Shown: piece by piece, positions 8,078-16,437 of the stretch | Layout of the letters: each line of letters starts with the position of its first letter | How positions within the stretch are numbered: position 1 is the stretch's first letter | Source of the DNA: Candidatus Bathyarchaeota archaeon | Lineage (GTDB): Archaea > Thermoproteota > Bathyarchaeia > TCS64 | Length of the DNA stretch: 36,089 bases | Direction of reading: 5' to 3' | NCBI GenBank assembly: GCA_026014875.1 | Contig: JAOZHO010000050.1 | Span: forward strand, 1 to 36,089 | Position numbers and translations under genes: made by a program | The notes under the pieces: model-generated | The model's input: the letters and a program-made list of their open reading frames with translations, nothing else | What the model was told of the DNA's origin: nothing | Database searches by the model: none

Positions 8078-9340
8078 TCATCTCCCGATTTGTGCGCCGA
8101 GGGTCTCGAGGTCCTCCCAGAAACCAGGGTAGGACTTGGAGACGCACCCGGCGTCCTTGATCGCGGTCTCTCCTCTCGCTGCGAGCCCCAGGATCCCGAA
8201 GGCCATGGCGATCCTGTGGTCGTCGTGGGGGTCGATCACGGCGCCCTCGGGCGCCCCCCCGTGGATGGTCATCGTCTCGTCCGAGGATTCCGTCTTCACG
8301 CTCATACGGCTCAACCCCTCCACCATGGAGGCTATCCTGTCGGATTCTTTTAACCTGAGGCGCTTTATCCCCCGGAGCCTGCTCTCTCCCTTCGCGGCGG
8401 AGCAGAGGGCGGCCACGACGGGGAAGAGGTCGGGGCTATCCGTGAGGTCCCAGTCTATTCCCTTCAGCTCGGTGGTTTCGACGCTGATTCCTTGTCCACG
8501 GAATATGGGCTCTGCTCCCATCGCCCCCAGGATCTCAACTATTGCCGCATCGGCCTGCCTGCTCCCTCGGTGGAGGTTCTCCACGGATACTTTCCCAGCC
8601 AGAGCCCCCGCCGCAAGCATGTAGGCCCCAGAGGACCAGTCCCCCTCCACGGCGAACGTGGCGGGCGTGTACGCCTGTCGCTTGACCGTGAACTCCCTGT
8701 ATCCCTCGGAGGCCTCCGCCTGGACCCCGAAGGCTCTCATCGCGTCCAGCGTCATCCCGACGTAGGGCGCCGACTCCAACCTCGTGGTGACCTTCACCCG
8801 GAGCTGTTCCCGGGCGAATGGGGCGACGAGGAGGAGGGCCGATACGAACTGCGAGCTGATGTCCCCCCTGATGGAGGCCTCGCCTCCCTCGAATCCCCCC
8901 TTCCCATGAACCTTCACGGGGGGGTTGCCGCCCCGGCTTTCGCATTTGACGCCTAGCTGCCTCAGCGCGTCGAGGAGAGGCTCCACCGGCCTGCTGGAGA
9001 GTGATGGCCCCCCCTTCAGGACGCTCGTCCCCTCCGCGAGGGTGCAGACCGCGGTCATGAGCCTGAGGGTGGTCCCTGACTCGCCGCAGTCTAGGGGTTC
9101 CGTCGGAGGGTTGAGCGTTCCCCCTTCGATGATCCAAGATCCTTTCAGCTTCTCGACGTCTACCCCGAGGGCCTGGACGGCCCTGAGGGTTGCCTCGGTG
9201 TCGTCGGCGGAGAGGGGGTGTTCCACCCGGCTCCTGCCCTGGGCGAGAGCGGAGCAGATCACGGCTCGGTGGGTCATGCTCTTGGACGATGGAGCCGTGA
9301 TCCTCCCATCGATCTCGCTCCTCTCGACGGTGACCCTCAC
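8078..9340 (-). CDS. aroA: 3-phosphoshikimate 1-carboxyvinyltransferase (EPSP synthase)
   Basis: Transfers the enolpyruvyl group of phosphoenolpyruvate to shikimate-3-phosphate. The 420-residue product shows SSKSMTHR near 18-25 (substrate lysine), the glycine-rich DCGESGTTLRL near 83-93, and the LKESDR motif in the last third, all typical of EPSP synthase. It begins with GTG 9340, three bases after the aroK stop, and ends four bases before aroC. The order aroK-aroA-aroC follows the reaction order, so the products of neighbouring genes act in sequence. Confidence 0.97.
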   Translation of the reverse strand: MRVTVERSEIDGRITAPSSKSMTHRAVICSALAQGRSRVEHPLSADDTEATLRAVQALGVDVEKLKGSWIIEGGTLNPPTEPLDCGESGTTLRLMTAVCTLAEGTSVLKGGPSLSSRPVEPLLDALRQLGVKCESRGGNPPVKVHGKGGFEGGEASIRGDISSQFVSALLLVAPFAREQLRVKVTTRLESAPYVGMTLDAMRAFGVQAEASEGYREFTVKRQAYTPATFAVEGDWSSGAYMLAAGALAGKVSVENLHRGSRQADAAIVEILGAMGAEPIFRGQGISVETTELKGIDWDLTDSPDLFPVVAALCSAAKGESRLRGIKRLRLKESDRIASMVEGLSRMSVKTESSDETMTIHGGAPEGAVIDPHDDHRIAMAFGILGLAARGETAIKDAGCVSKSYPGFWEDLETLGAQIGR

Positions 9341-9343
9341 CTT

Positions 9344-9856
9344 TTATCCGCCCTCCCTGAGGTATTCGATGATCTCCCGAGCCACCTGAGCCTGGGTCTT
9401 CCCGCCGGTGTCCACGGCCTTGTCGGCGGCCTTGAGGTATCTGGGCATCCTCTCCCCCAGGAGGCGGGCTATGGGCTCCACTTTCTCCTCGACGCTGAGG
9501 AGGGGTCGCGTGTCCCCGTCGGCCTCCACCCTCCGTAGTATGGTCTCGGGGTCGGCCGTGAGGAGGATCATTCTCGAGTTCCCCCTGAGGGCTTCCAGAT
9601 TATCCTCGTCGAGGACGGTTCCCCCGCCGCATGCGATCACGACGCCATCCCGGGCCGCTATCATCCGGGTGGCCTCCTTCTCGAGTTTCCTGAACCCCTC
9701 TTCGCCTCGCTCCTTGAAAATTTCGGGTATCTCCTTCCCGGCATCGGCGACTATCGTCTCGTCGAGGTCCACGAACTCCAGTCCCAGGGCCTCGGCCACG
9801 AGCCTCCCCACGGAGCTCTTCCCCACCCCCATGAAGCCGAAGATTGCGACGTTCAC
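9344..9856 (-). CDS. aroK: Shikimate kinase, P-loop (bacterial AroK/AroL) type
   Basis: Phosphorylates shikimate at O3. The 170-residue product is a P-loop NMP-kinase-fold enzyme: Walker A GFMGVGKSS at 7-15, DLDE at 31-34, ACGGGTV in the shikimate site, and the lid segment DTRPLL. Many archaea use an unrelated GHMP-superfamily shikimate kinase instead, so the bacterial-type enzyme in an otherwise complete archaeal aro operon deserves note. It starts at GTG 9856, one base after the aroE stop, and ends three bases before aroA. Codon choice looks like its neighbours, so any gene replacement would be old. Confidence 0.96.
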   Translation of the reverse strand: MNVAIFGFMGVGKSSVGRLVAEALGLEFVDLDETIVADAGKEIPEIFKERGEEGFRKLEKEATRMIAARDGVVIACGGGTVLDEDNLEALRGNSRMILLTADPETILRRVEADGDTRPLLSVEEKVEPIARLLGERMPRYLKAADKAVDTGGKTQAQVAREIIEYLREGG

Positions 9857-9857
9857 G

Positions 9858-10706
9858 TCACTCCCCTCCCAAGGCCTCCACGACCGCCGCCTTCATGGTC
9901 TCCACCGGGGGATCTACCCCGGTCCACATCCTGAACGCCGTCGCCCCCTGGTAGACAAGCATGTTGACCCCCGGGAGGATGGCGGCCCCGGCTTCCTCCG
10001 CCTCCCGGAGAAGCCTCGTCTTGATCGGGTTGTAGACCAAGTCGAAAACGAGGAGGCCCGGGTGAAGCATCTCCCTTTGGACGGGCGTATCACCTGTCTT
10101 GGGGTGCATCCCCAGGGGGGTCCCGTTCACCAGTATGTCCGCCTCCTCGATGGCGGCTCGGAGGGCATCCCTCTCCAGGGGAATCGATCTCACGGTCGCC
10201 CGGCACTCGGGGTTCGCCGCCAGGCTCGCCGCCAACTCCTCCGCCCTCTCCACGGTCCTGTTGGCGATGGTAAGCTCCCGCACAGCCGTGGAGAGATGAT
10301 AGCCGACGGCCCTAGCGGCTCCACCCGCACCGACCATGATAACTCTCGCTTCCTCGACATCCCCGTAGGCCTCGGTTATCCCCCTCAGGGCTCCGGTGCC
10401 GTCGGTGTTGTACCCCTTCAGCTGTCCGTCCTCGTTGACGATGGTGTTCACGGCCCCTATCCTCAACGCAGAGGGATCGACCCAGTCGAGGTGCTCAATG
10501 ATAGCGAGCTTGTGGGGAATGGTAACGCTCGCTCCGGCGAAATCGGTTCCCCGAAGTTCTGAGGCTACGAGGGCGCCCAGCTCCTCCGGAGGGACTGATT
10601 TGAGCTCGTATCTGTAGTCGAGCCCCAGCTCTTGGAAGGCGGCGTTGTGCATCACCCCGCTCATGGAGTGGCCCACGGGGTAGCCCAGGAGATAGCAGAC
10701 CCGCAT
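9858..10706 (-). CDS. aroE: Shikimate dehydrogenase
   Basis: Reduces 3-dehydroshikimate to shikimate with NADPH. The 282-residue product has the substrate-domain motif VTIPHK (61-66, catalytic K66), YNTDGTG, the dinucleotide-binding GAGGAARAV, and a C-terminal YQGATAFRMWTG segment with the conserved glutamine. ATG 10706 lies one base after the aroD stop. No fusion to aroD is present, unlike the bifunctional plant enzyme. NRT after the Rossmann glycines favours NADPH, but this is not tested. Confidence 0.96.
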   Translation of the reverse strand: MRVCYLLGYPVGHSMSGVMHNAAFQELGLDYRYELKSVPPEELGALVASELRGTDFAGASVTIPHKLAIIEHLDWVDPSALRIGAVNTIVNEDGQLKGYNTDGTGALRGITEAYGDVEEARVIMVGAGGAARAVGYHLSTAVRELTIANRTVERAEELAASLAANPECRATVRSIPLERDALRAAIEEADILVNGTPLGMHPKTGDTPVQREMLHPGLLVFDLVYNPIKTRLLREAEEAGAAILPGVNMLVYQGATAFRMWTGVDPPVETMKAAVVEALGGE

Positions 10707-10707
10707 C

Positions 10708-11388
10708 TCAGACCCCCATGAGCGTGTAGATCTCCCTCATCTCGGCGAGGGTGAGCTGCCCGGGGGCGCTCTCCCCTCCCGCGTGGGAGCTGGCGTAGGT
10801 GAACTCGCCTCCCATGAGGGGTGAGAGCACCCTCGACAGGATGCCGTCACGCCCCATGCCGAAGCACACGAGCCCGCCCTCCCTGGGAGACCCGAAAAGA
10901 CCAAGGTAGACGAGGTTGTCCCTCGGGCTCTGAGCGGTCCCTATGATCTTGCAGACATCGGCGCCGCGCTCCGCCATACGACTCATGGTCTCCCGGAGCT
11001 CCTCGGCCGACGGTGTCCCCCGGAAATCGTGGTGTGAAATCACCAGGCTTCCACCGAGAGCTTTCACTCTTGAGCCCAAGTTGTCCAAGCCGAGAGTGTT
11101 AAGCTCGAGGTCGGCGTAATCGAACCCCGCCTCGACCGCATCGAGGATCACGGCCAGCCTGTCCGGCTCACTCATCTCCGAGTGGCCCCCCTGATCCCTC
11201 CTCCTGTGGGTGGCGATCAGCGGGAGATCCGTCGAATCCCTGATGACCTCCGGGTCGCCCGGGGACTCCATGTAGTCGAACCTGACCTCGATGAGATCCG
11301 GACCCTGAGACGCCAGCTCGGTGAGTCTCTCCAGAGCTTCCGCCGTGTCCCTGGCCGTGATGACGACGCATATCCTGGGGCTAGCCAA
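10708..11388 (-). CDS. aroD: 3-dehydroquinate dehydratase, type I
   Basis: Dehydrates 3-dehydroquinate through a Schiff base. The 226-residue product has DLIEVRFDYM (31-40), ISHHDF (118-122) carrying the catalytic histidine, and CKIIGTA with the Schiff-base lysine K147, so it is class I, not the dodecameric class II enzyme. The only start consistent with the conserved N-terminus (RICVVITARD) is TTG 11388, which overlaps the end of aroB by 8 bp. TTG and the overlap suggest expression by translational coupling. Confidence 0.95.
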   Translation of the reverse strand: MASPRICVVITARDTAEALERLTELASQGPDLIEVRFDYMESPGDPEVIRDSTDLPLIATHRRRDQGGHSEMSEPDRLAVILDAVEAGFDYADLELNTLGLDNLGSRVKALGGSLVISHHDFRGTPSAEELRETMSRMAERGADVCKIIGTAQSPRDNLVYLGLFGSPREGGLVCFGMGRDGILSRVLSPLMGGEFTYASSHAGGESAPGQLTLAEMREIYTLMGV

Positions 11389-12463
11389 CTCCCGCCCTCC
11401 CGAGCTCCTGGACTATGAGGTCTTTATCGATAGGTCTTAAGACGGGCGCTGTTCCGATCCCCGTGGGGAGGACGAACCTGACGGACCCCCCCTCGACCTT
11501 CTTGTCCCTCGAAAGCGCGTCGAGAATATCGCCCAGTTTCAGTTCGGGTATGCCGGTCTCCAGCCCGAGGCTCGCCAGGAGGCCCCGCTGCCTCTCCAGC
11601 TCCCCCTCCTCCATGAGCCCGAGCCCCGCAGATATCCTCCCTGCGAACTCCATGCCGATGGCGACCGCCTCCCCGTGCCGCATCCGAGGTGCCATGAGTG
11701 TCTCCACGGCGTGGCCCATGGTGTGGCCGTAGTTCAGTGCGGCGCGGATCCCCTCCAGGTCCCGCTCGTCCTCCTCAACGTACCTCGCTTTAATCACCAC
11801 GCATCTTCTCACCACCTCAGTGAGAGCATCTGGCTCAGCATCCCGGAGGGCGTCTCCTTTTTCTTCGACATTTTTAAAGAGCTTCGAGTCGGCGATCACA
11901 CCGTACTTGACAACCTCTGCGAGGCCGGAGCGCATCTCTCTCTCCGGTAGAGATGCGAGGAGCTCTGGGTCAGAGACGACCAGCCCGGGCTGCTTGAACG
12001 CCCCGATGAGGTTCTTCCCCTTCGGGTGATTGACCGCGGCCTTCCCCCCGATGGCGCTGTCCACGTGGGCGAGGAGAGTCGTGGGTATCTGGACAAGGTT
12101 TATTCCCCTGAGGTAGATCGCCGCTACGAAGCCGGCGAGGTCCCCCACCGCTCCACCCCCGAAGGCGATGAGTGTGGACCTCCGGTCGAACCCGAGGTCC
12201 AGGAGCTCCCCGATGAGACGGGCAGCCTCGCTCCATGATTTCGCCTTCTCCCCGTCGGGAACGTGCACTATATCTGCCTCGAAGCCTGCTGCCTCCAACG
12301 ATTTCGCTAGGGCTCTCCCGTGGATTCCCCAGATGTTCTCGCTCGTGACGATGGCGCATTTTGCGGCCGATGGGAGCCTCTCCGCGATCAGGCTTCCGAC
12401 CCCGGATATCAGGCCTAGTGCGACGTAGACCGGGTAGCTTCTCACCCCGAGACGGACCGTCAC
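11381..12463 (-). CDS. aroB: 3-dehydroquinate synthase
   Basis: Cyclises DAHP to 3-dehydroquinate with bound NAD and a metal ion. The 360-residue product is the classical AroB, with DGEKAKSW, the NAD-binding FGGGAVGDLAGF near 100, PTTLLAHVDSAIGGKAAVN, and metal ligands in SGLAEVVKYG, NYGHTMGHAVE and MRHGEAVAIGM. It is not the alternative AroB' used by many euryarchaea with aspartate semialdehyde, so the pathway here starts from erythrose 4-phosphate. It starts at GTG 12463, 38 bp after the DAHP synthase stop, the widest gap within this run of genes. Confidence 0.96.
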   Translation of the reverse strand: MTVRLGVRSYPVYVALGLISGVGSLIAERLPSAAKCAIVTSENIWGIHGRALAKSLEAAGFEADIVHVPDGEKAKSWSEAARLIGELLDLGFDRRSTLIAFGGGAVGDLAGFVAAIYLRGINLVQIPTTLLAHVDSAIGGKAAVNHPKGKNLIGAFKQPGLVVSDPELLASLPEREMRSGLAEVVKYGVIADSKLFKNVEEKGDALRDAEPDALTEVVRRCVVIKARYVEEDERDLEGIRAALNYGHTMGHAVETLMAPRMRHGEAVAIGMEFAGRISAGLGLMEEGELERQRGLLASLGLETGIPELKLGDILDALSRDKKVEGGSVRFVLPTGIGTAPVLRPIDKDLIVQELGRAGVG

Positions 12464-12501
12464 CGACCAGATACCGGAATCCAGAGCCTAACACGCACCC
12501 G

Positions 12502-13338
12502 CTAAATCCTTCGACCCACTGCTTCGGCGACGGGTCGTATGCCCTCCATGAGGCTGGCGAACCCCGCTGGCCTCAGGGACTGGGCGCCGTCGCTCATCGC
12601 CTTCTCGGGATCGTTGTGGACCTCTATTATGAGGCCGTCCGCCCCCGCCGCGACGGCGGCCCTCGCCATGGGGGCCACGAGCTGCCTGTGCCCCGTGCCG
12701 TGGCTAGGGTCGACGACCACGGGGAGGTGGGTGACCTCCTTGAGCAGGGGGACTGCGGTGAGGTCCAGCGTGAATCTCGTGAGCTTCCCGAAGGTCCTGA
12801 TCCCCCTCTCGCAGAGGATCACATTCTCGTTCCCCCCGGCAAGGATGTACTCAGCCGCCCCGAGCCACTCCTCGATGGTGGCCGAGAGGGCCCTCTTCAG
12901 GAGCACAGGCTTCTCCGCCTCCCCGACCCGCTTCAGAAGGGGGTAGTTCTGCATGTTCCTCGCCCCGATCTGGAGGACGTCGGCGTAGGCCTCGACCAGC
13001 CCCACGTCCCCGGGGGCGACCACCTCGGTCACGACGGGGAGCCCCGTCAGTTCCCGGGCCTCGGCGAGGATCTTCAATCCCTCCTCCTCTAGCCCCTGGA
13101 AGCTGTAGGGGAGGGTCCTGGGCTTGAATGCCCCGCCCCTGATCATGTGGGCTCCGGCCTCCTTCACCGCGGAGGCCACCTCCAACATCTGCTCTCGGGA
13201 CTCGACCGAGCAGGGTCCGGCGATGACGACGACCCTGTCTCCGCCGATCTCATGTGCCCCGACACGGACTCTCGTCGCCTCCACGCCCTCACTTTTCGCT
13301 GCGAGCTTGATCCTTGGCGATATCTCTATTCCAGCCAT
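12502..13338 (-). CDS. aroF: DAHP synthase, type I-beta (KDO8P-synthase-like)
   Basis: Condenses phosphoenolpyruvate with erythrose 4-phosphate, the committed step of the pathway. The 278-residue product carries IAGPCSVES near 39-47, [49 protein letters not shown] and DPSHGTGHR, the pattern of the short I-beta class related to KDO8P synthase. There is no N-terminal ferredoxin-like and no C-terminal mutase regulatory domain, so allosteric control by an attached domain is not expected. ATG 13338 lies 7 bp after the transketolase C-half. The symbol follows common archaeal usage. Confidence 0.95.
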   Translation of the reverse strand: MAGIEISPRIKLAAKSEGVEATRVRVGAHEIGGDRVVVIAGPCSVESREQMLEVASAVKEAGAHMIRGGAFKPRTLPYSFQGLEEEGLKILAEARELTGLPVVTEVVAPGDVGLVEAYADVLQIGARNMQNYPLLKRVGEAEKPVLLKRALSATIEEWLGAAEYILAGGNENVILCERGIRTFGKLTRFTLDLTAVPLLKEVTHLPVVVDPSHGTGHRQLVAPMARAAVAAGADGLIIEVHNDPEKAMSDGAQSLRPAGFASLMEGIRPVAEAVGRRI

Positions 13339-13345
13339 GTTTGCC

Positions 13346-14284
13346 TCATTTCCTCTCGATAACCCTGCGAACGGCCTCCGCTATCGCCTCCGGGGTCAGC
13401 CCCACGTGGGCGAGGAGCTCGGGATAGCTCCTGCTGGACTCCCCGAAATGGTCCCTTATTCCGATCCTCTCCATGGGCGTGGGAATCGCCTCCACTAGGG
13501 TCTCGGCCACGGCGCTTCCCAGACCTCCTATGATGCTGTGCTCCTCGGCCGTGACGATGGCCCCCGTCTCCTTGGCCATCTTCGCGATGGCACCGGTGTC
13601 CAGGGGCTTGATCGTGTGCATGTCGATCACTCTCACGTTGATCCCCTCCCCTATCAGCCTTTCCGCAGCCGTCAAAGCCCGGGAAAGCATGATCCCGTTC
13701 GCGATGACCGTTGCGTCGGAGCCCTCCCGCAGGACGTTGGCCCTGCCCATCTCGAATTCGATATCTTCGCAATAAACCGTGGGGGTCGAGCCCCGCATCA
13801 GCCTGAGGTAGACAGGGCCCCTGTACTCCAGGGCGGCCCTGAGGGCCTCGACGGCGGAGGGCGCGTCTCCCGGGACCACGACCCGCATGTTAGGGACTGT
13901 CCTCATGAGGGCGACGTCCCCGTACATCTGGTGGGACTCCCCGTCTGCGTGGGGCGAGAGCCCCGCGTGGGTGCCCACGATCTTGGCGTCGAGCCTCTGG
14001 CGGGCGATGCTGTTGGCGATCTGCTCCCAGCCCCTCCCGATTATGAACATGGCGAACCCGACGGCTATGGGGGTCTTCCCGGCGGCGGCGAGCCCCGAGG
14101 CGATCCCCAGCATGTCCTGCTCGCTTATCCCCACCCGGATGAATCTGGAGGGGAAGCTCTCGGCGAAGTAGATGGTCTTGGTTGAGGAGGCGACGTCGGG
14201 GTCGAGGACCACGATGTCATCCCTCTCCCGGCCCAGTTCGACGAGGGCCCTCCCGAAGCTCTCGAGTTGTGATGAACTCTCCAT
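13346..14284 (-). CDS. Transketolase, C-terminal (pyrimidine-binding plus C) half
   Basis: Second subunit of a split transketolase. I prefer ATG 14284 ([11 protein letters not shown]) because AGGTGA stands 8 bp before it; GTG 14293 adds three residues and is also possible. The 312-residue product shows [11 protein letters not shown], the thiamine-site glutamate in [47 protein letters not shown] and a C-terminal domain with [17 protein letters not shown]. It lies directly downstream of the N-half. With that subunit it would make erythrose 4-phosphate from fructose 6-phosphate and glyceraldehyde 3-phosphate for the next gene's enzyme. Confidence 0.94.
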   Translation of the reverse strand: MESSSQLESFGRALVELGRERDDIVVLDPDVASSTKTIYFAESFPSRFIRVGISEQDMLGIASGLAAAGKTPIAVGFAMFIIGRGWEQIANSIARQRLDAKIVGTHAGLSPHADGESHQMYGDVALMRTVPNMRVVVPGDAPSAVEALRAALEYRGPVYLRLMRGSTPTVYCEDIEFEMGRANVLREGSDATVIANGIMLSRALTAAERLIGEGINVRVIDMHTIKPLDTGAIAKMAKETGAIVTAEEHSIIGGLGSAVAETLVEAIPTPMERIGIRDHFGESSRSYPELLAHVGLTPEAIAEAVRRVIERK

Positions 14285-14293
14285 AATTTTCAC

Positions 14294-15439
14294 CTAGGCC
14301 AGCTCGGCGAGGGCCCTGGCGAGCTCGGATGCGTCTGGGATCGACTTGCTGAACTTGTTCCCCTCCATGAATGAGACTCCTTTCCCCTTGGTGGTGTGGG
14401 CGATGATGGCGCTGGGCTTCCCCCCGGTGAGCTCGCAGACGTCGAGGGCGTCCAGAATGCTGGGCGGATCGTTCCCGTCTGCCTCGACGACCTCCCACCC
14501 GAACGACTTCCACTTCTCCCCCACGGGCTCCATAGCCTTGACCTCCTCGGTTCTCCCGGTGAGCTGGAACTGGTTCCTGTCCACGATGGCGACGAGGTTG
14601 TCGAGGCCATGGTGACCCGCGGTGAGGGCGGCCTCCCAGATCTGCCCCTCGTCGAGCTCCCCGTCCCCGATTATTGCGTAGACCTTGTGGGGGGCCTCGT
14701 CCATCTTGGCGGCGAGGGCCATTCCCACCGCGATGGAGAGCCCCTGCCCCAGGGATCCTGTGCTCGCATCGACCCCGGGAATCTGTATTTCGGGGTGGCC
14801 CTGGAGGAGTCCACCGAGCCTCCTGAGGGACACCAGCTCCTCCTGGGGAAAGTATCCGGCCTCAGCGAGGACGGCGTAGAGGGCTGGGGCGGCGTGCCCC
14901 TTGCTGAGGACGAGGCGGTCTCTTTCCGCCCATTCCGGATTTGAGGGGTCGTGCCTCATCTTCACGAAGTAGAGGACCGCGAGGATGTCGATGACGGAGA
15001 GGGACGCCCCGAGGTGCCCCGAGCCTGCCTCCGCCACCATCCGGAGAACCCTCTGCCTCAGTCCTTTCAAGACGGTGCCCAGGGGCCTGAGCCCGGACAC
15101 AGTCTGGACCATGGTCCCGAGGAGGGAGGGCTCCTCACCTGCCGTCAGCTCCGTTATGAAGCGTCCCAGCTCCGTGAGCTCTACTCCTGAGAAGTCGGAG
15201 GCCTCACCGTATGTGATGAGGTTCATGCTCTTGAGGATCTGGGCGTTCCTCCTGAGAGTCGAGAGGGGTACGTTGTATCTCCTCGAGATGTTGCGGAGAA
15301 CAGACGTGATCGAGGTTGGAACCCGGGGTATGTTGGAGAGGATGAGGACCTGATCCTTGTTAACGGTCTTTAGAATGATTCGACGTAGGTCGTCTAAATG
15401 GGCGTCGGATATTGGAATTGGCGCATTGATACCACACAC
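14294..15439 (-). CDS. Winged-helix domain fused to transketolase N-terminal half
   Basis: First gene of the aro operon, 381 residues from GTG 15439. Residues about 125-381 are the thiamine-diphosphate-binding half of transketolase: SGHLGASLSVIDILAVLYF with H142, SKGHAAP with H182, GSLGQGLSIA, and the TPP motif GDGELDEGQIWEAA (258-271) to N289. Residues 1-105 do not belong to transketolase. They look like a winged helix: a turn after RVPTSITSVLRNISRRYNV, the recognition helix PLSTLRRNAQILKSMNL (58-74), then a wing and VELTELGRFI. The frame is unbroken and no internal start separates the halves. The obvious hypothesis is that it binds its own promoter. A purely structural role for the extra domain cannot be excluded. 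Confidence 0.92.
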   Translation of the reverse strand: MCGINAPIPISDAHLDDLRRIILKTVNKDQVLILSNIPRVPTSITSVLRNISRRYNVPLSTLRRNAQILKSMNLITYGEASDFSGVELTELGRFITELTAGEEPSLLGTMVQTVSGLRPLGTVLKGLRQRVLRMVAEAGSGHLGASLSVIDILAVLYFVKMRHDPSNPEWAERDRLVLSKGHAAPALYAVLAEAGYFPQEELVSLRRLGGLLQGHPEIQIPGVDASTGSLGQGLSIAVGMALAAKMDEAPHKVYAIIGDGELDEGQIWEAALTAGHHGLDNLVAIVDRNQFQLTGRTEEVKAMEPVGEKWKSFGWEVVEADGNDPPSILDALDVCELTGGKPSAIIAHTTKGKGVSFMEGNKFSKSIPDASELARALAELA

Positions 15440-15461
15440 CAGATACGCACCCTACACTTTT

Positions 15462-15474
15462 GAAATTATTTAAG
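15462..15474 (-). promoter_or_regulatory. TATA region of the aro operon
   Basis: The minus strand reads TTAAATAATTTC about 29 bp before the GTG at 15439, so the transcript should be leaderless or nearly so. It is the natural place for autoregulation by the winged-helix domain encoded directly downstream. No clear palindrome is visible in the 62-bp gap. Confidence 0.5.
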
Positions 15475-15501
15475 GTTAATGGGCAGGCCAGATTGGCCTT
15501 T

Positions 15502-16323
15502 TCATTCCCAGCCCAGGGGCTCCACCCTGAATGTGAAGATGTTGGCCATCTCTTTCGCCTTCTCCCGGAGATCCTCGAGGGTTCCCACCATGAGCTTACC
15601 GTAGCTCGTCCAGACGCCGGCGGCCTCCTCGTGGTGCAGCTCGTCGATGGCATGAAGGTCCACCTGAGTCCCCAAGAGGGTGGCGAGCTTGTTGAGGCTA
15701 CCGGGGACGTCGCTGAGCTTCGCCGTGATCTTCACGAGCTTCTCCCCTTCGGGGTAAAAGTCGAGGAACAGGGCCTGTATCCTGGGCCAGGCCTTGAGGA
15801 TAGCATGGGCTCCCCTCCCTTTAGTTCCCCCGGGGAGCTGAGGCAGGAAAAGGTACAGCCCCTCCTCCGCGCTCCCCTCGATCAGATAGGTCTCCGTGAG
15901 CTCGAAGGCCCTGGGGAAGAGCTCAGTTATCTCCCTGGAGATGACGAAACCCCCCATCCCCTCGATCTCCTCGGCGATGGCGTCGGGATCGGCGTCTACT
16001 CCCTGAAAATCGGCGATGAACTCGGAGATCCATATGTTCCCGAAGCCGAAGGCCCCCCCGCTCAGTATGTTGACTCCCCTCTCGGAGAAGAGGGCGGTCA
16101 TGGATGCCAGGGAGCCCCTCACGTCCTCGAGGAAGATCTGGTAGTAGGTGACCCTGGGGGTCAGCTTGAGGGAGGAGATGAAGAGGCGCTTCGAGCCCTT
16201 CTCCTCGACGCCGAACAATGTCTGCCCGGGGAAGAAGCTGAGGGCGTCGCCGACCCTCTCGTCGATGAGGACCTTCCAGCCCTCTTCAGCTGGCTCGACG
16301 GTGGAGTGACCGCATACAATCAT
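15502..16323 (-). CDS. Tandem ACT-domain protein, candidate amino-acid sensor
   Basis: 273 residues from ATG 16323. The first ACT-like unit starts near 52 (YYQIFLEDVRGSLASMTALFSERGVNIL) and the second near 195 (LVKITAKLSDVPGSLNKLATLLG). Both have the DxxGSL turn typical of ligand-binding ACT domains. Residues 1-45 (KVLIDERVGDALSFFPGQTLFG) may form a small beta domain of AbrB-like appearance, which is uncertain. No catalytic domain is seen. It ends 62 bp before the aro operon on the same strand, so binding of an aromatic amino acid is a fair guess. A TATA element at 16357-16372 would serve it. Confidence 0.8.
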   Translation of the reverse strand: MIVCGHSTVEPAEEGWKVLIDERVGDALSFFPGQTLFGVEEKGSKRLFISSLKLTPRVTYYQIFLEDVRGSLASMTALFSERGVNILSGGAFGFGNIWISEFIADFQGVDADPDAIAEEIEGMGGFVISREITELFPRAFELTETYLIEGSAEEGLYLFLPQLPGGTKGRGAHAILKAWPRIQALFLDFYPEGEKLVKITAKLSDVPGSLNKLATLLGTQVDLHAIDELHHEEAAGVWTSYGKLMVGTLEDLREKAKEMANIFTFRVEPLGWE

Positions 16324-16354
16324 GTTTATTCCTCGGCGGGATGCATGAAGAATG

Positions 16355-16373
16355 AGGCTTTTAATATTTTAGA
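16355..16373 (-). promoter_or_regulatory. TATA region of the ACT-domain gene
   Basis: The minus strand reads CTAAAATATTAAAAGCC about 40 bp before ATG 16323, giving an expected start of transcription near 16338. Confidence 0.45.
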
Positions 16374-16437
16374 GTTCCCCGTCCAAGCGGCGGTCTGAAT
16401 CTCCATTTATCAAAAGAGAGAGTTCCGCGACTACCGT

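Noticed and set aside
15460-16398. 312-codon rightward frame opposite the ACT gene
   Set aside because: It has no recognisable domain and is antisense to a protein with two good ACT motifs.
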